The translations under genes and the position numbers were made by a program. A stretch of 64,000 nt of DNA from Schistocephalus solidus. Taxonomy: Eukaryota; Platyhelminthes; Cestoda; Diphyllobothriidea; Diphyllobothriidae. The stretch spans positions 124,001-188,000 of the forward strand of contig WEDG01000846.1 of assembly GCA_017591395.1 (NCBI GenBank), given 5' to 3'. Position 1 is the first letter of the stretch. Each line of letters begins with the position of its first letter. This document shows positions 11,013-22,700 of this stretch, piece after piece. The notes under the pieces were generated by a model, which saw only the letters and a program-made list of their open reading frames with translations, was not told where the DNA came from and made no database searches.

Positions 11013-14000
11013 TTACCTGTTTCAGTGAAAAGATAATGCTTTTAACACGCATACTTGCAACTAGTTTGATAGTTTAATTAGTTAAATATAACAAGTTACC
11101 CAGAAATATGACCATTTTTATTGATCTTATATTACGTGGATCCAGTCAGTTTAAAGTTTTACATTTCGCATGGGCATACGAACGATCCTGTACTCTGGGA
11201 CGACTTGGGTCAAACTCGAGATCAATTACCTATTTGTCTGTTCTAAATTTGAACATTAAGAACAGCCATACTGCTCACAGTAACCACACCCATAATCCTA
11301 ACCATAGCCTCCTTCAGTGTTTAGTGCAAGGCCATACATAATAAGAGGAGCCTACCTATATCCGTGCCGCACTCCATTTTAAAACAAATGTCAAAATAAT
11401 GCACAAGCCCATTTTCAAAGCATTTATAAAAGCCCTACTTCACTTCCCAAAAAAAAACGATAAGCCTCGTCAATTAAAGGGCTCTTATTTATTGGCACTT
11501 TACTTTCTGGTCTGTTCCTGGAAGGCCAGTTTGCCTTTTTTAGCCAAGCTTAAAGAGCACCGTGAAAAACTGCCATACAATTTCATAAGAGCGTTGCGTA
11601 AGATAACAGTAAATTCGTCCTACCTTGAACTGTAAAATTGCTTTAACATTTAAAAGTAGCAGGATTTCTCAATACTGGTGTTTTTTGCAAAAATAATATA
11701 TCGATTACCAGTTTGGTAGTAGGACATGCGCAAAAACTCGTATCCAAAGCGATGAGGAGCAATGCTATTAAAAGTTAAATACTAAGGCAGAAAACAAAAC
11801 TAATGATTCTCAAAGATGGCCTATCGGTGGTCAGAGACAGACTACTAGAACATATACCCAAGTTTAAATTTGCAAGCTAAGCGCCTTGGCAACAATAACG
11901 GACATCTCCTCTATTGTTTGGTCATGACAGCATTCAGTTGAATGATACCGCCCCGAAAGGTATTAAATTAAATGTAAAAAATGCATTCTAAAAGGGCTCC
12001 ATTAGCGCCCTTCTTCATGACCATCCGAAACGAATTCTGTTACTTGCAAAATACCCATAAGACAGGGAGTATATAAGCAACGTAAACCATTTGCTCAATA
12101 CTCATAGGACTTCCATCAAACAATCACCTTGTGATTTCCAATCCAAAACACAATCAGTCCTCTTAAGTTTAAATGAAAGAGAGTTCATATTTGCATAAAA
12201 ACTGCATTTAAGACTAAAGCAATTTACCGTCTTTTTTCAGTGTTTGGATATAAAACATGAAAACAAATAAATTATCAACACAGGGAATGAAATAAAACTT
12301 GTGCAGAGGGCACGGAATGAAATTCAGCTAAGTGCCAATATCTTTTCGGTAAGTGACATCATAGGGCCAATTTCAGTTATGCCAGAATCTCAGAGTTTCA
12401 TATATATACAGCGTGGGGTACGCGCGCAGTCTGTACCGTGGTGTGAACCTGACCCCATCTAGATCACTTCTCATAGGTTATGATGTCATCACTGGCAACA
12501 CGCAAAATACGAATCGTCTCCAGGTCTGCCTCAGTAGGCACGCTGGCTCGCTATATGGTCCCATCCGTGATCGGAGGAAGTCAGTCGTTGTCCAATGACT
12601 TCTGCGCCAATGCAGCGGGGAAATCCACCCAAGAGACCATGCAAACGTACATATATCAGCATCGGTTGACAGTTGGAGGATTATAATTGGAGTCAGAGTT
12701 GAGGCATAGATTGGCCAAGTTTTTCTTTTAAAACCCTTGTGATTGCTAACGATCAGACCTCACAAAAGGTGCAGGGAGTTTGCAAGTCCACAGCCAGCTT
12801 AGTTGACGGTCAGGTAAACTTACTTGCTTCAATCTTGCCTTGCGTGGCTTTGCTAAAGGAAGATCTGTGTGATTTAAAGTTGCGTTGTCCAGTACTTACA
12901 CATTCTTCTCTATGATTGGTGATTCACATATGCACCTCTACGACTGCCATTTGCAAGCTTCTGCCAGAAGATACCCCGGTAACTGATCCCAGTCCTGGCA
13001 CCTTAAAGTCAATACAAATCTTTATATTCAATATTCTGAGTCAAATTAACGTATTCGTCAACGAAAGTTTCTCTGAAGAGTGTACATTAGATGTCTCAAA
13101 ATGCATATGCACTTCATACATCTAGGGTAGCGTTATCAAGGTAGTTTTCATCTTAAAAAAACTTTCATGCATTTACAGTTTTCGGTCAGCTATCAAGTTT
13201 TATGTTTAAATGCCTGCAGCTTAAAAGTACCAAAAGATTGCCTCTGTGCGCTGAAAACGTTCAATTAGCTTTTTCTTAAAACCGGGTTTCTCAGAGAAAT
13301 TTACTTGATCTGGAAGTGGGGAGGTTCAGGAATATATTTTGCCCTCTCGATCAGTTGGAGAACATCATGAAAGATGTCGGCGAACCGTTCATCCGACGGT
13401 GGTCACATCAGACAACAAACACGTGAATGATGTTTTTGGTTGATTTCATGCTAAGGTCTTTGAAAAATTCAGAGAAACGCGTTCGTTTTTTTCTCCTTAG
13501 GACGTCGTCCTAGGAAACTGATTTCCAGCAACTGCGGCGTTCGGTTAAAGTCTGAGTTTTTCGAGGAGATTTGAGAATTACCAGGTTGGATCTACTGGAA
13601 GAGAGGAGAGAGGAATGCGCTTTATTTTGAAAGTATCATTCAAAATTTTCAGCAAAAATTGGCTCCATTCACTGAGATGATAGGAAAGGTTAACGGATTA
13701 TGCAAGAACCAAAAGGTTAAAAATCGTCATCTAATGAGGAGACGATTCCACTCTCAGCCTTTGTATTTCGATCTCATTAAACCTAACGTAGCGTTCTAGA
13801 AATGGCAAAATTGAACGCTGATATACCGATGTCCAGCAAGTGATATGACGAATGCCGCGGTGCATGAGACGGGAAGACTTCACGGCAATAACCTCATCTT
13901 CAAGAATTCGCTGAGAAAATTGGCTGACATTTTGGAAAAGTGTCGTTTTATTATTGTATCAAATAAAACACTATAAGAAACGCTGGCAGCAGAACAGAGC

Positions 14001-14339
14001 ATTCAGAGGATATGTTTTAAAATCAGCAAATCGGGAAAAAGTTACAGGAGAAAAATAGAGGATTAGGGGAACAAAACATTCATCAAGAAATCGCCAGATA
14101 AAAGATTGAGGCGTGTGATAGATACGTAAACGACGGAGATACTAAACAAGTTTGCAAATGTTGGTAAAAAAAGAGTGTCAATATGTAGGAAGATTGAAAG
14201 ATGGCATGTTGGGAAGAACGGCTAAGGATTAAGGACTAAAATAGTGTCAATGATGAAAAATACATTGGACAGATTTCTCATGGTCAAGTTAAACACCATA
14301 CTGAAACATGGCCCAGGTTATCCTTCAGAGACCGTGGAG
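11013..14339. other. Stretch without a recognised gene
   Basis: No gene was supported. From about 13.3 kb onward it may hold the decayed 3' part of the LINE that lies to the right, but no motif is readable. A 45-bp segment at about 13608-13652 recurs at 22954-22998 in the opposite orientation. Confidence 0.4.
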
Positions 14340-14417
14340 GTGTCGGATTTTAAGAGGATGGCCAACAACCATATCGGCGGAATATTTCATACACAGTCGT
14401 TTGGTGATCTCAAATCG

Positions 14418-14846
14418 TCAGTGTGGAGGGAGATGAGACGAGGGGAATGGATGGCACATTGAATAATTCCACGGTTGTTGGGAAAGACCGTAGATTTCAG
14501 CCTGCCGGATTGTAAAAATTGAGTGCGAGAAGTAAAATAGTCTTCGAGCCAAGAGACGGAACAGCCGGGAGAACCACACGTTGATGACTTTTTTAAGGAG
14601 GAGACGGCACAGGACGGTATTGAAGACAGAGGAGTTGTCAAGAAATGCACATGCGTAGGCATGAGAACACTTTTCTAAATCTCTTAGAGCCGAATGGACA
14701 ACTAGGGCGACAGAATCTTGGGTACTACGCCTGGCCTTATAGGCGAATTTTGATGGGTCGAGGAAATTGGCGGAAATGGCATAGTTATATCTGGAGCGAC
14801 TCGTCCAGCATGCTTCGGTAAATTGGAAGAGCGGGAGATTTAACAA
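14418..14846 (-). pseudogene. RT palm fragment of the CR1-like LINE
   Basis: This 142-codon open stretch has the FAYKARRST block and the motif A aspartate in FLDNSSVFNT. The true frame leaves this ORF after LLLKKV. It is picked up by an overlapping minus-strand frame at 14387-14662 with WLEDYFTSRTQF and GIIQ, then SLHTDDL. Confidence 0.7.
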
Positions 14847-15045
14847 AATGACTTAAGATAGGAGTAATTCTTACTCTACACCAAACGTCAGAAATGTAAG
14901 ACTCCATTAAGGACATGCTGGTAAGGTCTGTCAAAACAGGGGCCATCTGATAGCAGCAAAATTTAAGAATAACTGGTGAAACACCATCCAACCCGGCAGT
15001 TGTTGACCCAAGGACCTTTTTCAGATCTTTCTTCATTGTTGCCAC
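14785..15045 (-). pseudogene. RT finger fragment of the CR1-like LINE
   Basis: This 86-codon open stretch carries the RT fingers region (GLDGVSPVILKFC, then SDVW and RITPIL). In an intact element it would lead into the YRPIS block, which is here broken into IYRSM. It is continued after a frame change by the next fragment. Confidence 0.65.
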
Positions 15046-16090
15046 CGATACAGGTTAAAGAAAATTGGTAGTAGTGAAATATTGCTTGAGGGGGAATTTG
15101 AGTCAGTGGAAGTATGGATAAAATGTTTATTTAAAGAGCTTAAATCAGAATCCACGTGTGCAAATTTGCTGCATTGGCCAGTGAGACGCTTAAGCTTCCT
15201 CCAGAGTTCAGTAGAGAAAATAGGAAAAGAAGGTGTGGATGGAGAGGCAAAAAGCTCACTAAGGAACAGATCATTTAGCCTGAAAATCTTCCGTTTTATT
15301 AAGACGTTAACATCCTTTAGAATGTCATGTAGTCCTAGTTTGTAGACAAGTCCATTTTTACGTCCTTAACATTTTAGATAGGGCGAAGAAATTATGTCCG
15401 GTCTAACCGTAACGGTATCGAGGGGACAGCAAATATTAAAAATTGCTATTTAAAAGTATTCTAGGGTGGGTGGAGCACAATTCGACATTAGTTTGTGTAA
15501 GGAAAGCGCGTATAGCGTCCGATATACAAATCTGGAGAAGGCAAATGTTTTCTATGGACGTATCGCGAACGTTAATTTTACTTTCGGTTTTGATTAGCAG
15601 TGCACGCGAAGAAGTGGAATAAATTGTTGAAAGACCTAATTGCAAAAAATTGCACATTCTACAATTAAACCTAGCCGTGTAAGTAGAAGTATATTAGCAC
15701 GATTAGAGTTGCCCAATAATTGAATAGGATGCTCGCAAAACAATAAAGCATTTTTTTGTGAAATTCAAGAAATCGGCTTGAGCCACCTTCACAGGTTGAG
15801 GGGGAATATAAATACTAAACAATGTAACGCCTTGAAATGCATTTAACAATCGGGGCTTACATATGTCAGTGATAACGTCTATAAAAATATCCAAATGTAA
15901 AATAAGAACTTCCAGTTAATACACTAATTCTGGTTGACCAAAAAAGCCACCCTAGACCCTCTGTTGGAGGATGGAGATTTTCTATCAGTTTGAAAGCAGC
16001 ACAAAGACGGGCGGCTACTAAGTTGAGCGTCAATGTCACTATTCAACCTCGTCTTATGAAGACAAATTACTTCAGTCTAATTGTGTTATT

Positions 16091-17339
16091 TTTCAACAAA
16101 ATACGCTCCATTTTGTGATTTGTCTTGAATCTCGAACGACAATTTGTCGACAAGAAGCCTGGAATAAACAGTTTGTTTTGGTTGGCGTTTCAAGTCGATT
16201 TGCCAACCGCAGAGTTTTGTCCGTTGCGATGGCCTTTGTTGATAATAACATAATGAAAAGAGCACGAGATGATCGAAAATCCGATATATTGGTCGAAAAT
16301 TGCAACAGCTGGCATTTTGGAAATTATTCGGTAATTTGTTTCGTTTCCGTTCATTACAAAAAGGTGTTAGGGTACTGTAGAGATGACCTCATAACCATAG
16401 TTCAGCCACAAAAAGCAGCGAATAAAAATAAGATATAAAAGAGAAATAAGTACAGTAGTATATAATGTCGTTTATTTAGAGGACAGAGGTGGAAAGCTGT
16501 ACAACTTTATCAAAAACGAAGGAATAAAATGCGTAAACCTTGCGCTTCCAAAGTTGAAGGCCAGGTCTGAAATTCGATGCAATTTGCCTAGATGTAATGC
16601 ATCCCTTTGTATGGGCTAACCATGTAATATGCAGATTTCATCATCAGGTAGAAGCATAAAGTTGTTGATTGGTTCATCTTGATCACACCACTCGCATAAG
16701 CGAAAAGCCCAGATATGTATTCCATCGATGTTGTGCCATGGTATCCTGCAGTCGTGAAGAGTTTAGTTCCCCATGGACTGAACTCGTAGTTAGTACCCAA
16801 ACATGGAGTGTGACATGTCATCAAATATTCCAGCAACATGGGAGTATGATTAGTTCCTTCGGGGTCTAGAAAGATTAAAGCAATTCCCAACCAAGTTCCG
16901 AGTTTAACATACTTCCTGACGATTTACTTTGCCGGTCGTTAACGCTTGAACTCGGTCAGGCTTTTACATTTTGCAAAGGCTTTACGGTAAGTATGACTTC
17001 CCTGACCCCCTAAACGGAACACGGGCATAGAAATGTCCTGCCAACGTAAGAGGTGTGTCCCTACGCATAATTTTACGAAGGTTACGTAGTCGCATGCTAT
17101 AACTTAGACCTAACATAAGCCTAAGAATTAGGCCTAATCAGAAGATGTTATCGCTCGACAAAGAAGCTTATTGGCCTGATGGTTACGATTCTCACTTGAA
17201 CCCAGCATCAGATACAATACTAGATAGTGGTAATGGACGCACAGGGGGAGCAGGGTTTAAAGTATGCAGTAGCCACGCAAGCACGTGCTTAGCACAATTA
17301 TCAGCTATCGTCTTCACTGCCGGCGCGTAAAGGGTGTGC
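16091..17339. other. Interval between LINE and Penelope-like fragments
   Basis: Two open frames of 107 (16115-16438, +) and 100 codons (16588-16890, -) have no recognisable domain. The lower end may still contain the N-terminal endonuclease remnant of the LINE. Short stretches near 17000-17050 resemble parts of 19300-19440, suggesting another old repeat. Confidence 0.35.
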
Positions 17340-18020
17340 TGATGACTTGGCCGCCCACGTCCGCGTCGTTAATGGCCATGATCTCATCATAGTTGTTCGA
17401 TATTGGCGAGATAACGACCCGTCAGTTTGGCTCACTGTCATTGGACGTTTTGCTCGCCCGCGTCCTCCCCACGTGAGACATTACTCTGCTCAGGTGCTAA
17501 CTCGACAGAGAGTACGGGAAACGGAGGACATTGTGCCTTTTGATGGACTGCGGGCCTAAGAACCGTGGCTCGAGCAGCTGGTTGCTCATTCTGTTATCAC
17601 CTCTTGCGAGGATTTGGTCTCGTGAAACTTGAAGATATGGTTGGGTCCCACCAAGGGGAACGCAACCTGGGATCAAGCGTCTTTCCTCCTCACCACAGCA
17701 TCGTACTCGTTCATTCTCGTCCGGAGTAATCTCTTAATTTTTCCGACGTAATTGCCATGTCCGCAACTGCACAACTTCCATATAACGACGCCAGCCGTTT
17801 CCTGCCATGGCTGTGGGTATTTTGGTTTCATGACCTGGCGCCTGACAGTTGCCTTTGACTTGTGTGCAACCCCAACTCCAAATGGAGTGAGAAGGCGTCT
17901 GACGACTTTTAAGACGTTCTTCACATATGCAAGAACTCGCATGTATGTAAGGCTGGTTTGAGCTGTTCTCTTATGTTTTTTGGTGAACAATTTTCTCAGG
18001 TAGCCATTCACTCGCAGCAC
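17340..18020 (-). mobile_element. Penelope-like retroelement fragment (GIY-YIG end)
   Basis: The minus strand encodes a Penelope-like C-terminal region. A linker (RRLLTPFGVGVAHKSKATVR, then RQVMKPK) leads into a GIY-YIG-like endonuclease (CSCGHGNYVGKIKRLLRTRM). After a TGA, the typical tail follows in shifted frames (ILARGDNRMSNQLLEPRF, then GPQSIK and VVISPISNNYDEIMA). Intact relatives read CSCGxxNYVGETGRLLRTR at this place. In these elements GIY-YIG makes the target nick used to prime reverse transcription. Stops and frameshifts mark this as a dead copy. Confidence 0.8.
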
Positions 18021-18055
18021 CCATTGAAGATATTTTATTACAGCAAATTTGTCCT

Positions 18056-18500
18056 ATGTTTCCCTGCGATGTGTCTCAAACGCAGTTATGTAATAGCACT
18101 CTACTGGCGCAAAAAAACATGAGAGACGAAAGCCAGCCGGCTCTAAATTTTGGCAACTGTTGTGTATGTGAAGAACTTCTCGGAATCCATCAGTCGTCTT
18201 CTCACTCCACTTGGAGTAAGTTTGCACACAAGCCAGAGACAACCATCAGGTACATGTTCATGAGACCGAAAGAAGCACTGCCACGGCAGGAAACGTCTGG
18301 TGTCCTTTACCGGACGGTCGCAAGTGTGTACATGGCAACCACGTAAGAGAAACTGGGAGATTACTCCAGATCGCGCTCATGACCGACTCAGACGTGGATG
18401 GCCAAGCCAGCATCGCGTCAATTATGACTCCCAGCGGTGCTTCTGTGGTCGCTTGGATCTATTAATACTGCGCGCCTTATTCCTCTATCTCGCTTAGCTG
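18056..18500 (+). mobile_element. Second Penelope-like fragment, inverted to the first
   Basis: The plus strand repeats the same region in the opposite orientation: RRLLTPLGV, FAHKPETTIR, FMRPKEALPRQETSGVLYR, and after a frame change CVHGNHVRETGRLLQ. Similarity fades near 18.5 kb. The two fragments meet head to head around 18020-18100. Confidence 0.75.
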
Positions 18501-18599
18501 CCTCTAACTATGAAAATAGGTTCCAGTGAGAATCTGAAACGTTAGGCCAATACACCTCTTCGTCCAGCGAGCACATCTTCTCTTTCCTGGAACTCGCTT

Positions 18600-18725
18600 G
18601 TTCGCTCTATCAGCAGTAATTCTAATCTTAAACCTAACACCACAAGTGACACTACCTCTAACCATCACCCTTAATATAACCTAATCGATGTTAGGGGTAC
18701 ACTCAACCTTTACTATAACTATAAA
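18600..18725 (+). repeat. Degenerate CTAACC-rich segment
   Basis: The stretch is rich in aacctaac, ctctaaccatcaccctta and aacctaat words and resembles decayed telomere-like or minisatellite DNA. Similar stretches lie at 62540-62700 (+) and, in reverse, at 44395-44460. Confidence 0.35.
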
Positions 18726-19516
18726 CTGGACCTTATTGCCCATGGAATATGACGCAAATTCGCATGCTTTGCTAGCGGCTTCTAGTCCCTTGTCCTGTTT
18801 AAGTTGCCCCTATAAGTCATTCTTACCGGTTTAGTTTCTAGGAAAATGCACACTGTTTCTAGGCGGACACTACAGCATACCTTTTTCAAAGCAGCATTCT
18901 TTATCGGCGACATTGTGCCAAACCTAGTATTGTAGGACATTGCAGTAAGCAAGGCGTATTAACACTGCCCATTCCGTATTGTGGTATAGGGTCAGTCATC
19001 TGCCAATTAACGAGAACCAAAAAAATAAGACTACTCTATGGTTATTCGCAATTCGATGACTGTTGCTGCATAGGTAGTGTACGTTTTTAAATTTTATATC
19101 CACATGTAAAGACGGTCAGAGATGTCATTATCTGAGAAAGAGGAGCTTGTTATCGGAAGCCCATGTTTTCACTTCCGTAGCTTGGGTAGGATCTTTCACG
19201 GGGTTGGGGTTTCCAAAGTTTCTGTACCGAAGCCTCTGCTATGCAGGGTTCCCCAGGGCGTCGCTTTAGGGGCTGGCGCAGTAATTTCAAAGCAAACAGA
19301 CGAGGTACGGTAACGTCCTGCCAGCTTAGCGCGACGGCTACAGCCCGGTAACCGTCCTTGACCGGCCGGTGGGAGTGTACAGCGCCTATGTGTGTTTTTG
19401 TGTGGGTGTCTGCTTGCGTTTGCCCCCTAAACGGGCCACGATGTAGATGCGTTGGAACAACAAGGGGGCCACATTAGTTCATGGCAGGCGTTATTCGGGT
19501 TGCGCTCCCATAACAA

Positions 19517-19795
19517 ATGCCGAACATGGAGGTGTGGTGGCACGCCTAGGGGCGGCTAGGGCTTAGGGAACCCAGCCGCGCAAGCCACCTGCGTCTTATC
19601 CCGCCTCCGGTCTTCTTGACTCTGTCTTGACACCAGGCTCAGGTGGGGGAGGAGGAGAGAGTGCGGTAGATGCAGCGCAAGTCTACTATCACTTTAAACT
19701 AAATCACGCGCAAGTCACCGTCCCTGCTCCACTTTCCCATGGAGCATACGGTGGACATCGTCAGACTACGACGGTCGAACTGTCGTGTGCTTGCG
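19517..19795 (+). mobile_element. 5'-truncated 3' end of the EN-RT-zinc-finger LINE (plus strand)
   Basis: The segment is the reverse complement of the 7.0-kb fragment family. It runs from aggtgtggtggcacgcct through gtcttcttgactctgtcttg to gcatacggtggacatcgtc and acgacggtcgaactg. Immediately after the element's 3' border comes a GT-rich run (gtcgtgtgcttgcgtgcgta), matching the (GT)n that follows the same border in the 35.4-kb copy. Apparent open frames in it are not genes. Confidence 0.8.
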
Positions 19796-22700
19796 TGCGT
19801 ACGTCTCTTCACCCTACGTTAGGCCCGCATTATTTCCTCCACCACCCCCAAACAAAACTGTTCTAGGGTTAGTGGCGGGCGTGCCAACCTAATTCGGGCC
19901 GTCTTCTCACTAGGAAAGTGGCCTGACCGATTGTGGAATTCAGCTAGCACTGCTTGTCCCCTCGCCGAGGAGGGGACTAAAAACTGGGCCCTATAAACTG
20001 CTCAATAATTCTGCTATCGTGGACTAATTTTAGCTTGTAATTTCTAAAATAGCAGTACATCCAAATATGACGGCATACTTAACCGAGCATTGGATCTGCG
20101 TCTTACCTTCCAGCAGCTATGAGCAACGCTCAAATCAATTCGCACAGGGACAACAGGAGAAACCAACAAATTGTGGTTTGGCTAAGAGTTGCTACCCCCA
20201 CAATAAGCAGAAGGAGCCAGCCAAAGGTCACGCGACCGGAGTGAAAGGTTTGCATACGGATACTCCCAAACGGTTGAACAGGAACCACACACGTGGACGC
20301 AACTAATCCGCTCATACGATCTCGTGGGCATGACATACGCGCACACTGGTGAGGTGGTAACAACGGCAGCTGCGCCGGGGACAGAGGTCAGATGACTCCA
20401 CCAGCGATCGGCCACGAAGGGGTGGGGGAGGCGGCCAAAGCCGACCTCCGACGAGCAAGCAGGCCAAAGTTCGTGCAGCAGGCCTGCACAAGACAGACGG
20501 CGAGGCTGTACACATTCAGGTCAGCACGAACAGACACATAAAGCTGCTGATGGTAAGGAGGAAAGTTGCGAAAAGGCAAGGCAAATGCAATGTGGTCCAT
20601 GAATCCGCTTCCTCATCTTTGTCTTCTTGGGGATGATGTAGGGATATATATATCTGCAGATAATGGAGTATCGACAAAGACAAAGGAGACTGAAATTTCC
20701 ATGGAGGCTTCAGCAGCCATTCACACCTCATATGTAGACATAGGTACGTACCCCAGATACAGGGCAGTCTTTCTCCAGGAGGACATCTGCTCTTCAAAAT
20801 ACCGAAAGTTTCTCGATGCCCTGTCCTCCTGCCTCATTGCGTGGTTCCTAGGCCTTGTGAGCAAAACTTCCATGATAGGGTCACAGAACTCAGAACCTTA
20901 TGCATGCGCGAGTGATGATCAAGGCGTTCAGTTGAGTGGTCACGTACATATGGATATCATTAGTAATCGGGAAACCAGCCACCATTTGCGTCTCATCATT
21001 TTCCATGTCGCAGAGCGCGGGTGATTACTAAAGACGGGGCAGAGGTCACCCTACTTGTCAAGTAACCTGAATTATATACCCCCACAAATTTCCGTCAGTG
21101 GAAATGCACAGAATCACAAAGAGAGCCCTAATTATAAGAGCCCGGGGCTAGACAAGCAGGATCTACTCTCTCAGTGAATAATTAATGGGAAAGCTATTGG
21201 AAAGCCTTCAGAACCGAATATTCTTCAGCCAGCAGAACGCACACAGAAATGCAACTAAATATGGGGTTAGTAAACTGCACATAGGAAATATCGTCCGAAA
21301 GCGAGTAATCGCACTTTTTGAGGAATGAGGTCGTAGGACAGTAGGACTGAGGCAAGTTCCACACGTGCAAAAAGTAGGTTAGAGTTGAGTTCCGAGGAGG
21401 AGTATGATGCAGCATTCCGTATTTCATGTTGAAAACCGTTCATTAAGCTGCCACGTTCAAACTGAATGTATGATCAGTACACATGAGTCAATTCTGACTA
21501 AACAATTGGGGGAAACAGTACCTCAGCGTTATGGGGACGCCCGTCCTAATGCGAAGTAAGGCCAAACGCAGGTTGAAGCGGCAGAGGGGAACTCGTCGAT
21601 TTACTACATTTTCATGTTACTACTGTCTACGTTAATTGTGCTGTCAGTTCTTACGATTGAAGTTTTACGCGTGCGAAGCTGTATTCAAAAAAATAAGAAG
21701 TGTAAATGCAGACCCTTAGTGAAAGAAGAACATTTACATTGCTAGCATCCACCTTCCGGTAATTCTAACGGGACGCACAATTTACCACAAGCACCCATAA
21801 GTGTGTTTGGCCATCACACGGTCCTACAATGCAGCCATGTTTCCTTTATAAAAGGTTTAATTTAAGTATGCAAGTTCTGAGATCTCCACCCAATTATAGG
21901 CGTGTGAAACAATAAACGTTCGCTCTATTGAAACTAACAAAAGCCCCCGAACCAATCCGGACCAACAAAGGCATTGTCTCTTAACAAAGGCGACATGACA
22001 ATGTTAGACGGAAGAGGAGACTCACAGAAAGATGTCTAGCCACAGATGACTATTCGCTCTGCCTGCTTCTAACGTAAAACGTGCATATTTGGATAAAGAG
22101 GGGGGACGAGGAAGTGTCTAATTCGTTACGCTTTAGGGAGTACTGCGGCCACCAACAGCAACTAACTTACAAAGGATGCTGAGACAAAGGCAGTGACCGC
22201 TTAGTCAAGGATCCTACTAGCTCACCCCGATCAGAAAGACAAGTTAGCAGTTTACAGTACCAAAATTTTAATTCTTACAAAACCTCTGTCAATATGTTCG
22301 TGGTTTGACTTGCAACTGCATTTGGTTTCGAACCTATTTTTGAAGTAAGGCAGTAATTATTTCTGACTCTTTGTGAGCCCTTCATCTAACGCCGCAGGGA
22401 TTGGAAGGACTAAGTACGGTTTGATATGGGTTTTCAGCTGTCCGCCGACGACAAAGTTTAAACGTTGAGCCTCGAAGCGGCTGATGTTCGAATGTTAAAT
22501 TTTTTTCTACATTCCTAATAATAAGGCTTAAGAGGCACGGAAACTGAAGTCCTTACCCTCGTCATAAATACTCATCGGACTGCCTATTTTGGTAAAAAGT
22601 AGGAACAGCATGAAATATACGAAAAGAACGGACAAATGGCCATTGAAAAGCCTACATAGGCTTTATTTACTTGAGGTTAAGTTCTATGCTTTAGGGTTAA

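Larger units (their letters stand above)
14340..16090 (-). mobile_element. CR1-group-like LINE pseudogene (EN-RT)
   Basis: Reading the minus strand through several frames gives an ordered, badly decayed non-LTR retroelement. Endonuclease remnants come first: ICLHKTRLNSDIDAQL (family ICLTETWL) near 16080, VAFLVNQN near 15950, and YIPPQPVK near 15810. A linker follows (WRKLKRLTG near 15210). Then comes the RT: TTAGLDGVSPVILKFC near 14990, FAYKARRSTQDSVALV near 14740, CAFLDNSSVFNTV near 14640, WLEDYFTSRTQFLQSGRLKS near 14540, and NNRGIIQ with SLHTDDL near 14420. The YADD box is altered to YSAD near 14380. Frameshifts and stops throughout show it is inactive. The clade is inferred from the SSxFNT and SLxTDDL patterns. 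Confidence 0.8.

Noticed and set aside
20566..21024. A 152-codon gene on the plus strand
   Set aside because: No domain, signal or splice context. The opposite strand is also open, and the area is a GC-rich patch where long frames arise easily.
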